From NCBI GenBank assembly GCA_036936605.1, contig JAUPFV010000003.1:105347278-105411277 (forward strand): DNA of 64,000 nucleotides, read 5' to 3'. A model generated the notes under the pieces. That model saw only the letters and a program-made list of their open reading frames with translations, did not search any database and was not told the origin of the DNA. Shown here piece by piece: positions 1 to 11,934 of the stretch. Positions within the stretch are counted from its first letter, which is position 1, and each line of letters opens with the position of its first letter. Made by a program: the position numbers and the translations under genes. The stretch comes from Limnanthes douglasii subsp. nivea (taxonomy: Eukaryota; Streptophyta; Magnoliopsida; Brassicales; Limnanthaceae).

Positions 1-990
1 GATTTTGATAACCATATTGAGCAGTTCAAGAACTTCATGATTAACTACGATGATGACGACAAGTTGTTGTGTATAGTTTTTTCTCAGACGTTCAAGAACG
101 ATGCCTCTAAGTGGTACAACCGACTACCTCAATGGTGCATAAAGAATTTTGATATGTTCTGGAGTATGTTCCGATAGCACTTCGTCGGAAGCAAGAAATT
201 TCGTGCCAACCGAGATACCATAATTTATTGTCGACAGAAGATCAGAGAGAGTTTGAAATAATATACCAATCGATTCATCCAAGTCAAGACGGACATGGAG
301 TATTGCGAGGACAAGGTAGCATTGGATGCCTTCCGAATGAGTATTCTTCCGGGGGTAATTAAAGATAATGCTGCAGAAACAAAAGCTATGACGTTTGGAG
401 CTTTGTTGGATCATATAGAAAACAGAATCTTAGTCGAGGAAACCAGGGCCTCAGAGATAGAATCCATGTCTCAATTCTATCACGATCTAAACTTAGCCAG
501 AACTAGTACGACAACAGTGAATATCCGACCACAAGCTACCCAACTGCTCACAACTGTCCAACCACGGGCTTAGACAGTTCAAGAAACGAATCAGACCCCT
601 CAACGAGCGACTCAGAACCAACAGTATCAAAATGCAGGTCAAGCAGTTCAACAGTATGTCAAACCGGCTTCGAACAGGTGGGTCCGACCAGCTCATTATG
701 TCGAGTTTACTAAGTGTATCTCCACTATTTTCGAAAAGGCGCGTGCAAATGTGCATTTCCACAAGCCTTTTCCTCTACAAAGTCCGAGGGAGAACAGGAA
801 GAACAAATAGTGTCGGTTCCATGATGACATCTGGTATCACACTAAGGACTGTGTGGCTTTAAAGAAAAAATACCTAATAGAAAATGGAAAGCTGGTTGCC
901 TTTGTCAAAAAGAATACCGCAGTGGTACGAAAACAAGAAGTCCTTCCAAGGCAAGACGATACCATGATGATTGCCGATGTGATCGAAGAA
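1..990 (+). pseudogene. T1 gag fragment (capsid region to zinc-like CxxxHxxxxHxxxxC motif)
   Basis: The frame at position 1 reads NHIEQFKNFMINYDDDDKLL, the conserved Tat capsid block also found in A and D. It continues through a KWYN block near 110 and the FGALLDHIENRIL block near 395. A stop interrupts the frame at about 175. The C-terminal part near 800-990 contains the RF-H-DIWYHTKDC-type segment that precedes protease in these elements. Nucleocapsid function is inferred from family knowledge only. Confidence 0.85.
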
Positions 991-1000
991 TAATTTATGG

Positions 1001-1732
1001 ATGCGTTTGATGTTTGCAACGGAGTATCTTGATCCGAAGCCTGGCAAAAATAATGTAAATATGGTAGAGGAGTTAATCCCCAGAGGAAAGGTAAATGAGC
1101 ATTTTCGGGGGGATACAATAGCAGGTATATCAAATTACTCAAGGAAGAGGCACATCATAAGTTTGGCAACACAATTGGAGGCGGGAGCCTCATCACACAT
1201 TTACCGGAATCCATCACTAATCTTTTGCTTCGAAGATGACGACATGAGAGAAGTGGCTGGTCCACATGAGGACGCAGTGGTAATCAGAGCAGAGATTTCT
1301 GGAAACGAGATAATAAATTTTTTTATTGACACAAGGAGTTCTGCCAACATTATGTTTATGACAACCTACAACATGATAACCAATCCTCCAACCATTCTAC
1401 GGTCTGACAGGACGATAGTGGGATTTACAGATGCGACCGCAAATGTCGTCGGAGAATTCAAGGGAATGGTAGAGTTGGGCAGGGGGCCGTTCAAGAAAAT
1501 AGTAATAGTACTGTTCATCGTGGTAGATGCACCCACGTCGTAAAACGCCATCTTCAGAAGATCATGGTTGTTTAAAATGCATGTTGTACCGTCCACAGTT
1601 CACCAATGTTTGAAGTATGTAGTGGGATGCAATATTGGAACCGTAAGATCAAGTCAGAAAATGGCTAGGTAATGCTACAAAATGGCGTTAGCCCCCAAGC
1701 AGTTGAAAGGGGTCGGATCCAAAAAAGAATAG
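1001..1732 (+). pseudogene. T1 protease domain ending at an in-frame UAG
   Basis: The frame contains the SRKRHIISLATQLE block, GPHEDAVVI and then the aspartic-protease loop IDTRSSANI, where the usual DTG has become DTR. The flap and C-terminal block (FKKIVIVLFIVVDAPTS) follow. Single-base damage interrupts the frame after 1543 (TAA for a Tyr codon) and again near 1670. The readable frame ends ...SKKE then TAG at 1730-1732, which aligns with the stop at the same place in A, C and D. The DTR change suggests an inactive enzyme. Confidence 0.85.
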
Positions 1733-1738
1733 CAGTTA
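1730..1738 (+). promoter_or_regulatory. Candidate UAG readthrough site TAG-CAG-TTA between PR and RT (T1)
   Basis: The in-frame TAG is followed directly by CAG TTA, an exact match to the UAG-CAR-YYA leaky context known from tobamoviruses. The frame stays open on both sides (GSKKE upstream, QLEGPLLDSD downstream). The same stop lies at the aligned position in A, B, C and D. Readthrough is inferred, not shown. Confidence 0.6.
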
Positions 1739-2600
1739 GAGGGGCCTCTTTTGGATTCTGATCCTGTTGATGATCCAAGGGAGTCCCCTGGGTTCATGGT
1801 CCCTGATGAAGGCTTCGAGGACCATGCGTTCAGCCCTGGAAAAAGTATTAAGGTAGGAACAAGAATATCACGTGATGTAAAAGAAAGCTTACTCAGATTT
1901 CTTTCAACCAAACTACATCTTTTTGCTTGGTATACAAAAGACGTTACAGGGGTACCAGAAGAGATCATCTGTCACAGGCTGGCTATACGGAACAATGTTT
2001 GACCGATAATTCAAAAGCAAAGATCTTCTTACCAAGAGAAAATTGAAGCAATAATGGCAGAGGTAGATCGTTTAACAAAAGTGGGCCAGATCCGTGAGTC
2101 ACAATATCCGTTGTGGACAACCAATCCGGTCTTAGTAAAGAAGAAAAATGATAAGTGACGGATGTGTGTAGACTTCACTGATATGAATAAGGCTTGCCCT
2201 AAAGATCCTTTTCCGGTCCCGAGAATAGATCAACTGGTGGAATCGACATTCGAAAATCGTTTATTGTCCTCTATGGACGCATACGCTGGTTACAATCAAA
2301 TCCGGATGGACCCGAGGGATCAAGAGAGCACTACTTTCATCACCGGAAGGGGTATGCACTGCTACAGAATTATACCATTTGGACTAAAGAATGCGGGGGC
2401 AACATACCAACATTTAGTGAACAAGGCGTTCAAGATTCAGATTGGCAGAAATGTGGAAGTCTATATTGATGACATGTTAGTTGACATAGAAAAACTTTTG
2501 CCAATCTGGCCAAAATAAATCTAAAGTTGAACCTAGAAAAGTGCATGTTTGGGGTAAGATCTGGAAAGTTCTAAGGCTACATAGTCAGTGAACAGGGCAT
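1733..2600 (+). pseudogene. T1 PR-RT linker and reverse transcriptase, N-terminal and palm
   Basis: After the UAG the frame gives the linker (DDPRESPGF, FAWYTKDVTGVP) and then RT: CVDFTDMNKACPKDPFPVP, SFMDA-type MDAYAGYNQI, FGLKNAGATYQ and the catalytic YIDDM at about 2461-2475. Stops at about 2000 and 2158 (TGA) and a frameshift before 2520 break it. RT would copy the element RNA into cDNA within particles; this copy cannot. Confidence 0.9.
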
Positions 2601-2613
2601 CGAAGCTGATCTG

Positions 2614-3177
2614 GTGCAGTTGAATTCCTTGTGTACTATGGATCCGCCTCGAAAGATCAAGAAGGTGCAAATTTTTACTGGAAAGTTGGCTGCTTTAAAC
2701 AAATTCATCTCTAGGTTTTCGGATAAATTCTCCCTTTTCTTCCAGGTGCTAAGGAAAGCGAACCGCTTCGATTGGACTCACGAATGCTCTGATGCCTTTA
2801 ATCACATCAAGCAACATCTTTCATCCACGGAAATACTGACAAAGCCATGTCCGGGGGAGAAGTTGTTCCTCTACTTAGCGGTATCCAACTTCGCCGTCAG
2901 CTCGGTTTTAGTCCGAGAAGAATCGAACGTTCCAAGACCAGTCTATTACGTAAGCAAAAGTCTTTTAGGTGCAGAAAATAGATACCTTAAGTTGGAAAAT
3001 CTAGCGCTTAATCTAGTAACATCAGCTCGAAATATGAGGCCTTACTTCCAAGCTCATACAGTGGTGGTGCGAACATCTTTTCCTTTGAAAAATATGTTAC
3101 AGAGACCCGATGTGTCCGGAAGGATGATTAAGTGGTCGGTAGAACTCGGGGATTTCGATATCGAGTTTGAACCGTAA
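2614..3177 (+). pseudogene. T1 RT thumb/connection and Ty3-type RNase H
   Basis: The segment reads PPRKIKKVQ.FTGKLAALNKFISR, the RT thumb/connection, then FDWTHECSDAFNHIKQHLSS, LFLYLAVSN..VSSVLVREE, YYVSKSL and FPLKNMLQRPDVSGRM.KWSVELGDFD. This is the original gypsy RNase H region, which in the Tat lineage is usually followed by a second one. Confidence 0.9.
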
Positions 3178-3885
3178 ACTGCGATAAAAGTACATGCGCT
3201 AGCTGACTTTTTGGTGGAGTTTCATTCTGACAGGGATGTTGTGGACATGGAGGAAGAAAAATCTGATCATGAGTGGCAAGAACGAACTGATGGGGGATCC
3301 AGTTCATTTGGATGCGGAGCGGGAGTGCAACTAACCTCTCTGGATGACATTGCAATATACCAAGAAATCCGACTCGTATTTCAGGCATCAAACAACGAGG
3401 CAGAGTACGAGGTGGCCCTGACTGGATTACGACTTACAAAGATTTGTGGGGCTAAACGGGTCAAGTTGATCAGTGATTCTCAACTCCTAGTGAACCATGC
3501 TCTAGGGCGCTCAGAAGCAAGAAAAGATCATCTGGTGAAGTATCTAGGAATTTTGAAGGTTTTGACCTTGGAATTCGAAAGCGTCCGATTCAAATACGTT
3601 CATATGACAGGAAATTCAGTGGCTGATTCCTTGGCCAAAACATCTTATTCAGAAGAATACCCATGGATAGTGACTCAAGAAAATCCATCGATAATCAAGG
3701 GATCCGAATCAGGGGAAGGTAGTATCAAAGCTTTCCAGATATCCACAGCCTTAACAAAAGACTCGAGAAGCGAAATACACGATTTTTTAGTCCATGACAC
3801 ACTGCCCGTTGACAAAGTAAAAGCCAATAGAATACGCTTCAAGGCCTACATATACATAGTCCTCGGATATGTGCTGTATAAATGA
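3178..3885 (+). pseudogene. T1 second (archaeal-like) RNase H
   Basis: The frame has ERTDGGSSSFGCGAGV, ASNNEAEYEVALTGLRL, LISDSQLLVNHALG and NSVADSLAKTS, giving the D-E-D-D set (RTDGG, NEAEYE, SDSQ, ADSLA). A second RNase H of archaeal/plant type is an established hallmark of Tat-lineage gypsy elements. A TAA at about 3175 separates it from the first RNase H. Confidence 0.9.
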
Positions 3886-4710
3886 TCTTTTAGTCGTCCC
3901 TTACTTCGCTGTTTAGGGAAGGATGAGTCACATCTAATACTCTCAGAGTTGCATGAAGGGGAAGGATTAGCACACTATGGATACAAAATGTTGATACAAA
4001 GAGTCCTTCTGGCAGGGTATTATTGGCCAACCATCTCCGCGGACGCCAAGGAGTTGGTACAGAAATATGACACCTGTCAGCGGTTTGCTAATTCGATTCA
4101 CTTGCCCGGAGTGCCTCTAGAGTCAATATCAGAATCTCTGCCCTTCGATCGATGGGGAATAGATCTAGTCGGACCACTTCCTATTGCTTCAGGAGGACGC
4201 CAAACAATCAACATTCTTGTGGACTATTTTTCCAAGTGGGTAGAGGCCGAACCACTAGCAGGAACAATGGTGAAAGATGTGATCAAATTCATCATCTCCA
4301 ACATCTGTTGTCGCTTTGGTGTACCTAGGAAGATTACAATGGATGGTGGCCCACAGTTCGACAGTTTAATGAGAACTTTCTGCGCTTCCAAGGGGATACA
4401 ACAATGTTTTTCGACACCGTTCCATCCCTAAGCGAACAGTCAAGTCGAAGTAACCAATCGAACAATCTTGGACGGACTAAGAAAGTATTTAGAGGGCAAA
4501 GCGGGGAAGTGACCACATTACCTACAAGAAGTGCTATTGGCTTACAGGACTACCCCTCAGATTGCAATATACAATTCGTCTTTCGTACTGGTGTATGAAA
4601 TGGATACAGTAGCATCTTTTCGTCTGAGTGAGTATTTTGAAGAAGGGAATGACAAAGGAAAACGCACAGAGCTTGATTTGATAGAAGAAAAGCACAGTTG
4701 AATTACTTGC
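3886..4710 (+). pseudogene. T1 integrase
   Basis: The HHCC zinc region (LHEGEGLAHYGYK... CQRF), GYYWPTISADAKELVQ, RWGIDLVGPLPIASGGRQ (first Asp), MDGGPQFD (second Asp) and, after a stop at 4429, QVEVTNRTIL (Glu) are readable. The C-terminal part (AYRTTP, VYEMDTVASFRLSEYFEEGN) continues to about 4,710 with another stop near 4,510. No 3' LTR follows. Confidence 0.88.
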
Positions 4711-4915
4711 ATTGTCAAACTTTAATGAGATAACTTCCAGATTGTTTGAGATAACTTTCGGATCCATAAAATAAGTGATGAAACCAAGATCTTTGGTAAA
4801 AAATCACTGACCAATAATGAAAATACAGTAGTTAACCTTGTACTATTGTCTCATGTAAGAATTAAATCATCAACATAAACAAGAAAACATATATATATAT
4901 AGCTATTAGTATAAA
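4711..4915 (-). pseudogene. Ty1/copia reverse-transcriptase scrap
   Basis: On the minus strand near 4,870-4,905 the sequence reads CFLVYVDDLILT, the catalytic YVDD block of copia RT. It is followed by a SDFF.KDLGFITYF-like block. It abuts the end of T1, so it may mark an insertion or a deletion joint. Frames are broken and nothing convincing extends it. Confidence 0.5.
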
Positions 4916-7900
4916 ATACAAAGAGTGATGTATCATCGTAATATTTTGAGAACTAAATTCGAGAAGTAAATTTCTGAGTTTATATTACTATGCATGATGG
5001 GATTAGTTCATACCATAAATTGGTTTTTATTTATCTATAAATGTCATTAGTTGTGATATGTATACATTCTAAATAAATATCCTCAAAGAAATATATTGTT
5101 AGTCGATTTTATAATAGGACTGAGCATGTCTTAGTATTCTATTCTAGAATCCTGATGGAATCTTTTGATAACCAATCAGGTCTTGAACCCGTCAATATAG
5201 CCATAATGTTTTTGTTTTGTTCTATGTATAACTAGATTTTAACTCATATCTTGTGAAAGTATAGTCTAAGTGTTATTCCTCACTTATACATCATAATCTT
5301 TAGACTTGCCAACAATATTTAGCTTGGGTTAAGATTGTAGGTAAGATCATCAAATTTCAGTTGATTTAGTGTGAAAAAACATTCTTGTGATAGGGTTGTG
5401 AATACTATACTTAGCTGTATCAGTCATTTTGTGAGTGGGTTGTGACAAAATCTCAGGCTGATATATAAATGGTATTTGTTGTGAAGATTTGATGGTATCT
5501 GAAGGTTCATGGGTTTATGGTGGAGAAAATATGATAACATTATTTTGTGTATGCGAGAGGTCATGTGAGACCGGCTGAGTAAATAAAATAGGCATGTCTG
5601 GTGCAATAAAGCACCACCAAGGGATTATTGTTGGGTATCAAGTGCATGTGATGAAATTAGTGGTGGTATCACAAACAAGATGAGAACTTCAACAAGATAG
5701 AGGAGCAAAAATATTAGTGAAGGGAAAAATAGTTTCAACAAATAAAAAATTCCTTCGATGTATATATTGTGAAAATGAATAGATCAAAGCAATATTAGCA
5801 AATCTGATTTATATAGGAGCTAAAGAAGACATAATAGTATCAGCCACATAATACATAAATGACATAATATTTGAATCCATTATTTGATATAATTTGAGAT
5901 GTCCAAACATCAAATAATATATTTTAAAGGGGTTGGGAATATATAATGTTGGACTCAGAGAAGGACAAGTTATGGATTTTATTACTTCAACAAGAATTAC
6001 ATAAGAATTTATTGGAAAATGAAGATGAGAAATCAAGTTTATTTTTGGAAGCAATGTGTTTCAAACTATTTAATGATAGGTGCCTAATTTGTAATGTCAC
6101 TCGGATAAAGATGGTTTTTAGTGGAAAAAGCAAACAATTGTGGAGATACTAGCCATTCATAAACTTCATCTTTAGTTTTTCTATTTAGTAGTATTTTGCT
6201 TGTGGTAAGACTTTAATTAGATATTATTTGAGGTGTAAAATTGTGAAATAGAAAAAATGTTTCTTTTTCATAGCAATAACATATATTATATCATTCAGTT
6301 ATAAGGAAATCAAAATAAACGGTATGAGTAATGGAGAGACTCAAGCTAACACTGATCATAACAACATTGGAGCCCGTGTATGAAGCATGCATTAAAAGAT
6401 TATGTATGTTAGCTATAACATGGTAAGATGTTGCACTGTCCAGGAGCCAATATATGTGGTAGGGATTTTCAGATGCATAATGAGCCCTTAGTTTCCACGG
6501 GGTGGTTGAATGAGTGGTTGAAATACAAGAACATATGTTGTATGTGGTTATTGGGATTAACCCAAAGTAGGGAACCTTTTTTGCATATCATTATATCTCA
6601 AAAATTTGGTTATAACCCAAGTATGGTTGAGATAGTCGATTACTTTGTGGTGTGAGTTAACTTCTAGTTTAGGTAGGAGTATATGTGTTGTAGTGTTTTT
6701 TGAGGCGGCAAGGTGTTTTTATTCTACTCGTGGAATTAAAAATGATAATAAACCGAGGGGCGCCTAATTTTGAGGAAATCTCCGAAGCTTCAAAATTGAG
6801 CAACTTCTCATGTAGTTTCTCAAAGTCTATAGGCAGATCTTTGACTTGGACATCACGTGTAATTTATTTATATTTATCACCAAGATCATCATTTTTTTTA
6901 TTAAGATATATTTCATCTCGTAATGCCCCAAGAATGGTAAGCTCATTGGTTTTTTGTTTTAGTGGATTATATAAATATTCTGACAGTATTAGAGCTTTTG
7001 GTGATCGTTTCAGGTGTTTTTTGACATGTTTGATGTAGCCACGAAAAGATGTGATGTAGATGGTGTCTAGATAGTTCATCCTTTCACATGTTGTTTTAGA
7101 TTGTGCAAGAACGTGCATGCTTGTATGGAAAATTAAACTAATAAGAGCATTCAACATTAATTGATAATATCTAATCCAAATGATGTGAGCATGGTTTGAT
7201 TTGGTTATACCATTTAATGGTTAAAGTGGTCGAGGGATAGGGCTTGGATTCATCTATATATTCTAAGAGGTTGTATCCAATAAAGAGAGTATAATTATAA
7301 TTTCTATGAATGGTAGTTGGTGGAGGTGAGTCTTAGAAGGGTTTAGGCAGAAAGATTGATGTTGATAAAGGTCTTGTATGAGTAATTTGTGTTGAGAATG
7401 GATGTGGAAGGATTATCCATGGTTTATGATTAAATTAGAAAAACAATTCTGGTTGGGATTTTTAGAGAGGGAATGGATAATGATATTATTTTTTAGTTAA
7501 TAAAGAAGAATGAAATATGTTACCCCTGATTTTGTTATCAACCATGATGAATAATAGAATTTCTTACTTTATTATGTACATCTAATATCATTTATATAGT
7601 ATGTATAATAAATGTATAATTAAACAAACATTGACTATTATTAATTATAATATTAATACGAGTCTATGTTAAAACACATACTTAAAGTTTGTAGTTATAT
7701 GTTTCAATAAACTTGACTATCTTTAATTAAAGTTTAACATTAGTCAATATTAAAACATATAATTAAGGTTAGTAACTATAAGTTGGAATCTTAACTCGTA
7801 TAAATAACTTTATAACATATATTTTACTAAATACAAGTAATCAACTATCTTTATTAGGTAATTTATTATCTTTATATTGTTACGTCAATACGAGAGCTCA

Positions 7901-8500
7901 CGAAAAAATTCTAATAATGTGTTTAAGCTTAAAAAATATTATCACGGGAGTCGAGTCGATGAAGACTGAATTATCCAAAGGGTAAATCAGACAAATGGCT
8001 TATTGAATCAAATTTTATTTTTGTATGTTGATGTAATAATGTGTAATAATTATAGGTACTTAACATAATAACGGATTTTATGTATAAATGAGCTTGGGTT
8101 ACCAAAATGGGTCCATGGACCATATAAGACTATTAGGTTCATTTGACTTATTTACCTATGAATAGGCGTTTAAAGTATTTCATGAGATCTAGTGAAAATG
8201 TTTACTTCTTACCAAACATGTCAGAGCGTCTCTCTCTAAAACGTATCTCATGCAACTGAATTCTCTCTTTACAACTCACCTAAAAGTTCAATTATTTATT
8301 TTTTTATTACTTAAAACCCCTATAAAATTATTTAACACTAGCAGTGACGACCACATAGATATATTGACATAGATCTTAATACAAAAACCATCAGAGTTAT
8401 TGTCGTAGGGTATATTTTCTCATGAATCACTAACAACTAGAGAAAACTACATTTGGATAATCTAGAGGTCCAACATTGAGAATATATTTCACCATACTTT
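4916..8500. other. AT-rich region without recognisable genes
   Basis: I see only short ORFs on both strands (for example 5946-6152 + and 6864-7157 -) with no motif I recognise. The latter is lysine-rich and could be a relic of a repeat-encoded protein. A short TA run lies near 4,885. Sequence at 7,600-7,900 has the low-complexity look of an old LTR or MITE, but I found no partner copy in the window. Confidence 0.4.
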
Positions 8501-8529
8501 TACTACAATCCATACCCAATGTTGGGATT

Positions 8530-10300
8530 GACCGACGATGATTTTTGAGGTTTGGCTATAGCGCACAGTGATATCATTCTAATCATAATAAATATTGGAA
8601 GCTTCGCCAATATTATTTAAAAGATTACGTATGATAAGATGATGGGTTCTCGAGTCTTGATACTCTTTCAATGGATCCGGACTAGATTCATTAGTGCGGA
8701 TGCCACTGTATTGGTAAAAATTATTTTAGAATTCTCCCTTGAGAGATCCGAGTTCTAAAAGAATGTCCAATGATCAGTCATGATAGTAGAAGCTCACTCT
8801 TTCTATAATGTAATTTTGGAAAGATCGTGGACATACCAAATGCATGTTTTAGTCTCTATATGCCTTTGATACCAGATCAAAAGCAAAGTACGAGTGACCA
8901 TAAGGAATTCTATACACTTTCCCTCGTCCTCAAGATATAAAAACTAACACAGAATGCGGTTTTCCTTGATGATATGTATGATCCAGTAGAGTCCCTCACC
9001 TTATAAAATCAAGGGAAAAAGTTAAAATCATCTAGATGGAAGAAAATAAGATATTACAGATTGTTTGTAACTTACCAAAAAAATTAAGGTACACACTGCT
9101 TGAATTTTTGCAACATAACTAAGACATGTTTGCCTATGAATTCCCATGATGTCACCGGATTCCCGACAAGGATATATGCCAAAAATTTTATATCAATAAT
9201 AACTTCTAACCGGTCTAGCAAAAGTGATGATCTTACTTTTAACAGGTTACTATCGTGGGTCATATTGAGATTCTCATTATATAGTCTAGACCACCGACCT
9301 AGTACTGGTAAAATAGAAGATGGATATTGGTAGGTGTGCATCGAATTCACGAGCTTTAACAAATCTTGTCCAAATGACTATTTCCATCTGTCGCAAATCA
9401 ATCAACTTATAGATGCAACTTTTGATAATAAATGTTATAATTCATGGATGGTTATTCTGGATACAAACATATACAAGTGCATGAAGATGATCAAGATCAC
9501 ATAAATTTTATCATGAAAATGGGAGTGCATTGCTATAAAGTAATCCTCTTTGAGCTGAAGAATACAAGATCTATGCATCAACACCTTATCAAAAATGTTT
9601 TCACAACACAACTTGATTAGAAATACAAGTGTGTATTGAAAATATTATCATTATTAGAAATAAAAAAGAGGATCATCCGGTTGACTTGTTCAAAATATTC
9701 GGTAACCTTAAACGAGTCAATCTTAATTTCAACCTGAAAGTGTACTTTTGTCAGGAAACTACATTGGTTTCATGGTCAGTAAGAATAATATTGACGATGA
9801 ATTTAAGATAATATCACATTAGCTTCCATAGACTCTCTACACAACACAAAATAATTACAAACACTGGTAAAGAGATTGGTTGTGCAAATCTATTCATTTC
9901 AAGATCTTCAGAAAATACCAATATTTCTTTAAGTTTTTTAAGGAACATATAATTAAATTAGAGTCCAAATTATGAAGAAGTGTTTTACAATATCAAGAAG
10001 TTTTTTGCTTAACCAAAAGTGTTAACCACACCGAAGCTAAGAGAGTCATTGTATCTTTATTTGGCGGTATTTGATTACGCAGTAAGTAATGTGCTGATCA
10101 GACAAGAAAGAAACGATTCTAAAGAAATATACCATATAAGTAAATACTTAATCAGTGCATAAAATTGATACTTGAAGGTTGAGAATGTGGAATTAGCATT
10201 GGTAGTCGCAGCTTGAAATATGAAGCCATACTTTTAAGCTCACATAATTATTCTCCGAACATACTTCTAAGCCAAAATATTTCTAATAACTCTCCATACT
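8530..10300 (+). mobile_element. H: very old Ty3/gypsy (Tat-like) relic, protease to RNase H
   Basis: Several frames of the + strand together show the order of a Tat pol: INIGSFANILF and NVILERSW.YQMH (protease, 8,590-8,850), FATKLRHVCL and NSHDVTGFPTRIYAK (linker, about 9,100-9,190), GYKHIQVHEDDQDHINF and GVHCYKVILFELKN (RT, 9,440-9,570), then LYLAVFDYAVSNVLIRQE, YHISKYLIS and MKPYF (RNase H, 10,045-10,235). Stops are dense, so it is far older than the other elements. No LTRs are recognised. Confidence 0.75.
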
Positions 10301-11079
10301 TTGGTATCTACTCTAATATATAGGCAAAATGAAAATTAATCCATATGTTTTAGAACATATTTATAATTTTAGAAAAATTTCGGGTGCATACTTAAGATAT
10401 TTCAAGAGTTTGAGTCGTTTGCAGGAAGTTGTTGTGATCATCATCTTATTTTCGGTGCTATAATTCACATTAGTAACCTCGTCTTCCATCTTGGACCATT
10501 TCACCGCAATCTTATATACCCTTATCACGATAATGGTCACCTTGATCGCGGTGAACTTTATCTTTTTGTACTGTTTTTGGCCTCTTTGCTGCGACCACCT
10601 AAATATTTAACGTGTAAAATTTATCCCGGTCATGATCACAATATTATTTGTTGCGGCGAGCTTAGGTTTATATTTTATTTTAACCACTCCACTGCAACTA
10701 CCAAAATACTTGTTGCGATCACCATTTTATTCTTCGAAATTTAGTTATAATCCATTACCAACTTACATCACATTTTAGAACGTAATCGCCTTACCTTGTT
10801 TTAGGTTATTCTTTTTAATTCAGGGCCAATTTCTTTGAGTTCTAGAATCCATCATCTAGTGTATCTGACTGATGTGAACTTTTAATTTCTTTAGATAAGC
10901 CTCTTAATTTTAAACCAACATCTTTAAGTTTTTTGTACTTTCTTTATTTCTATCAAATTAGTTGTTACAAGATTTGTTAAAATTACTTAAAGTGTATTCG
11001 AGATTTGTATTCTTATCCAACATATCCATATATTTTATTTTCAGACATTATTAGTAGTTTTCCATGAGAAATTTGGGTT
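10301..11079. other. Non-coding flank between relic H and element A
   Basis: I see no gene. Between about 10,430 and 10,740 phrases such as gcggtcac/gatcacgat recur loosely, like a decayed repeat, but I could not define a unit. Confidence 0.4.
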
Positions 11080-11084
11080 ATGTT
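11080..11084. repeat. Target-site duplication ATGTT, left copy (element A)
   Basis: ATGTT precedes the TG of the left LTR and recurs at 21553-21557, directly after the CA of the right LTR. Confidence 0.93.
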
Positions 11085-11491
11085 TGGTGTGGATAATAAT
11101 CGCCTGAGGGTAGGCTAGTAATTTCAGTTGGTGTTTTAAGGAAGTATGTGGGTGTTATGTGTTTAGAGTAGAGAGTAGAGAGATAAATTCTAATTACCCA
11201 CACTTAATGCAGGTGGTTGGGTATTTATACCCTGATGTTTGGGCCCTTATGGGCTTTCGGGTCATGTTTAATGGACCCGGGTCATGTTCAAAGACCCATG
11301 AGCTCTAAGTAGGAGAGCAAGTAGCTTAGTCAAGAAGTGTTTAGGTTTTTTAGTACTTTTGTCATAGTTCGAACAGTCCTATGGTCATAGTGCTCAAAGT
11401 GATCTGTCCGGTCCATGTGATCTGTCCGGTATCCGGAGAGGTTGGACCGGTCTGTCCCTGTACGGGGAGCATGCAGAATTCAGACTCATCA
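11085..11491 (-). repeat. Element A 3' LTR (407 bp)
   Basis: Starts TGGTGTGG and ends CTCATCA on the + strand. It matches 21124-21552 at all but about six bases and lacks 22 bp present there after GAGAGATAA. It contains GGGTATTTATACCC at 11219-11232 (TATA box on either strand) and a cluster of TGTCCGG/TCCGGA words at about 11,400-11,445. Confidence 0.97.
11219..11232. promoter_or_regulatory. LTR TATA box, near-palindromic GGGTATTTATACCC
   Basis: On the minus (element) strand it reads TATAAATA and would place the transcript start inside the LTR. The arms GGGTAT/ATACCC let it be read as a TATA box in either direction. The same block is at 21280-21293, and in D at 35986-35998 and 45661-45674. 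Confidence 0.6.
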
Positions 11492-11508
11492 GAAGCCCCT
11501 TTTTTAGG
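11492..11508 (-). promoter_or_regulatory. Element A polypurine tract
   Basis: The minus strand reads CCTAAAAAAGGGGCTTC immediately before the 3' LTR, the expected plus-strand priming site. D (36218-36234) and C (32351-32366) have the same arrangement. Confidence 0.8.
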
Positions 11509-11639
11509 TGTTTGTTCAAATTCTCTTTGTGAAAAACCTGAAAAACAGTCCGATATCAGGGGTAGTTCTCATCCGGAGAGGTTTATTTGCTTTATGGTTT
11601 TATCCGGACAGATAAAGCTTGATGAATCCAAACGGTTTT

Positions 11640-11934
11640 TTGCCAGAGAACGTGGGACACGTGTCACACTCTGATTGGTTGCTTCAGTCGTTTTTCACCT
11701 TGAATTTCGAACCCACCTTCTTCGAAAAGCAACCTCTTTAATTACAAATGGTGACATCAGCGCCGTCTTTTAATCATTGCCAAACTTTTCGAATTCTCCT
11801 AGGAATCAACTTCTTTTTTCAGATTTACTATAAATTGAAACTCACTTTCTACTGTTTTACTATCTCTTTCATATTTACTCTGCATATTTTCTTAGAGCTT
11901 TCTCTCTCTAAAGCAAATATTTTCTTGATAGTTT
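11640..11934 (+). promoter_or_regulatory. Putative promoter of the antisense gene of A
   Basis: The + strand has a G-box-containing ACACGTGTC at about 11,656-11,664, a GATTGGTT (CCAAT-type) at about 11,674, and TATAAA at 11829-11834, roughly 105 bp upstream of the first ATG (11935) and followed by a pyrimidine-rich stretch. The block GGGACA(C/T)GTGTC is shared with D (about 36,373), and TATA boxes occur at matching places in C (32815-32820) and D (36548-36555). Promoter activity is inferred from position and conservation. Confidence 0.55.

Larger units (their letters stand above)
1..4710 (+). mobile_element. T1: decayed Ty3/gypsy Tat-lineage element, 5' end outside window
   Basis: Reading the + strand with frame changes gives, in order, gag (from residue 1 of the window), aspartic protease, RT, RNase H, a second RNase H and integrase. 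This order and the second RNase H identify the Tat lineage of Ty3/gypsy. No LTR is visible at either end: the left end is cut by the window and homology fades after about 4,710. Multiple stops and frameshifts make it a relic. Its closest relative in the window is relic E, which shares the gag and PR-RT linker wording. Confidence 0.93.

Noticed and set aside
4916..7160. Short ORFs as host genes
   Set aside because: Each is under 115 codons, lacks motifs and has AT-driven composition.
10430..10740. Satellite-like recurrence of gcggtcac/gatcacgat phrases
   Set aside because: No consistent unit length could be found; probably a decayed single repeat.
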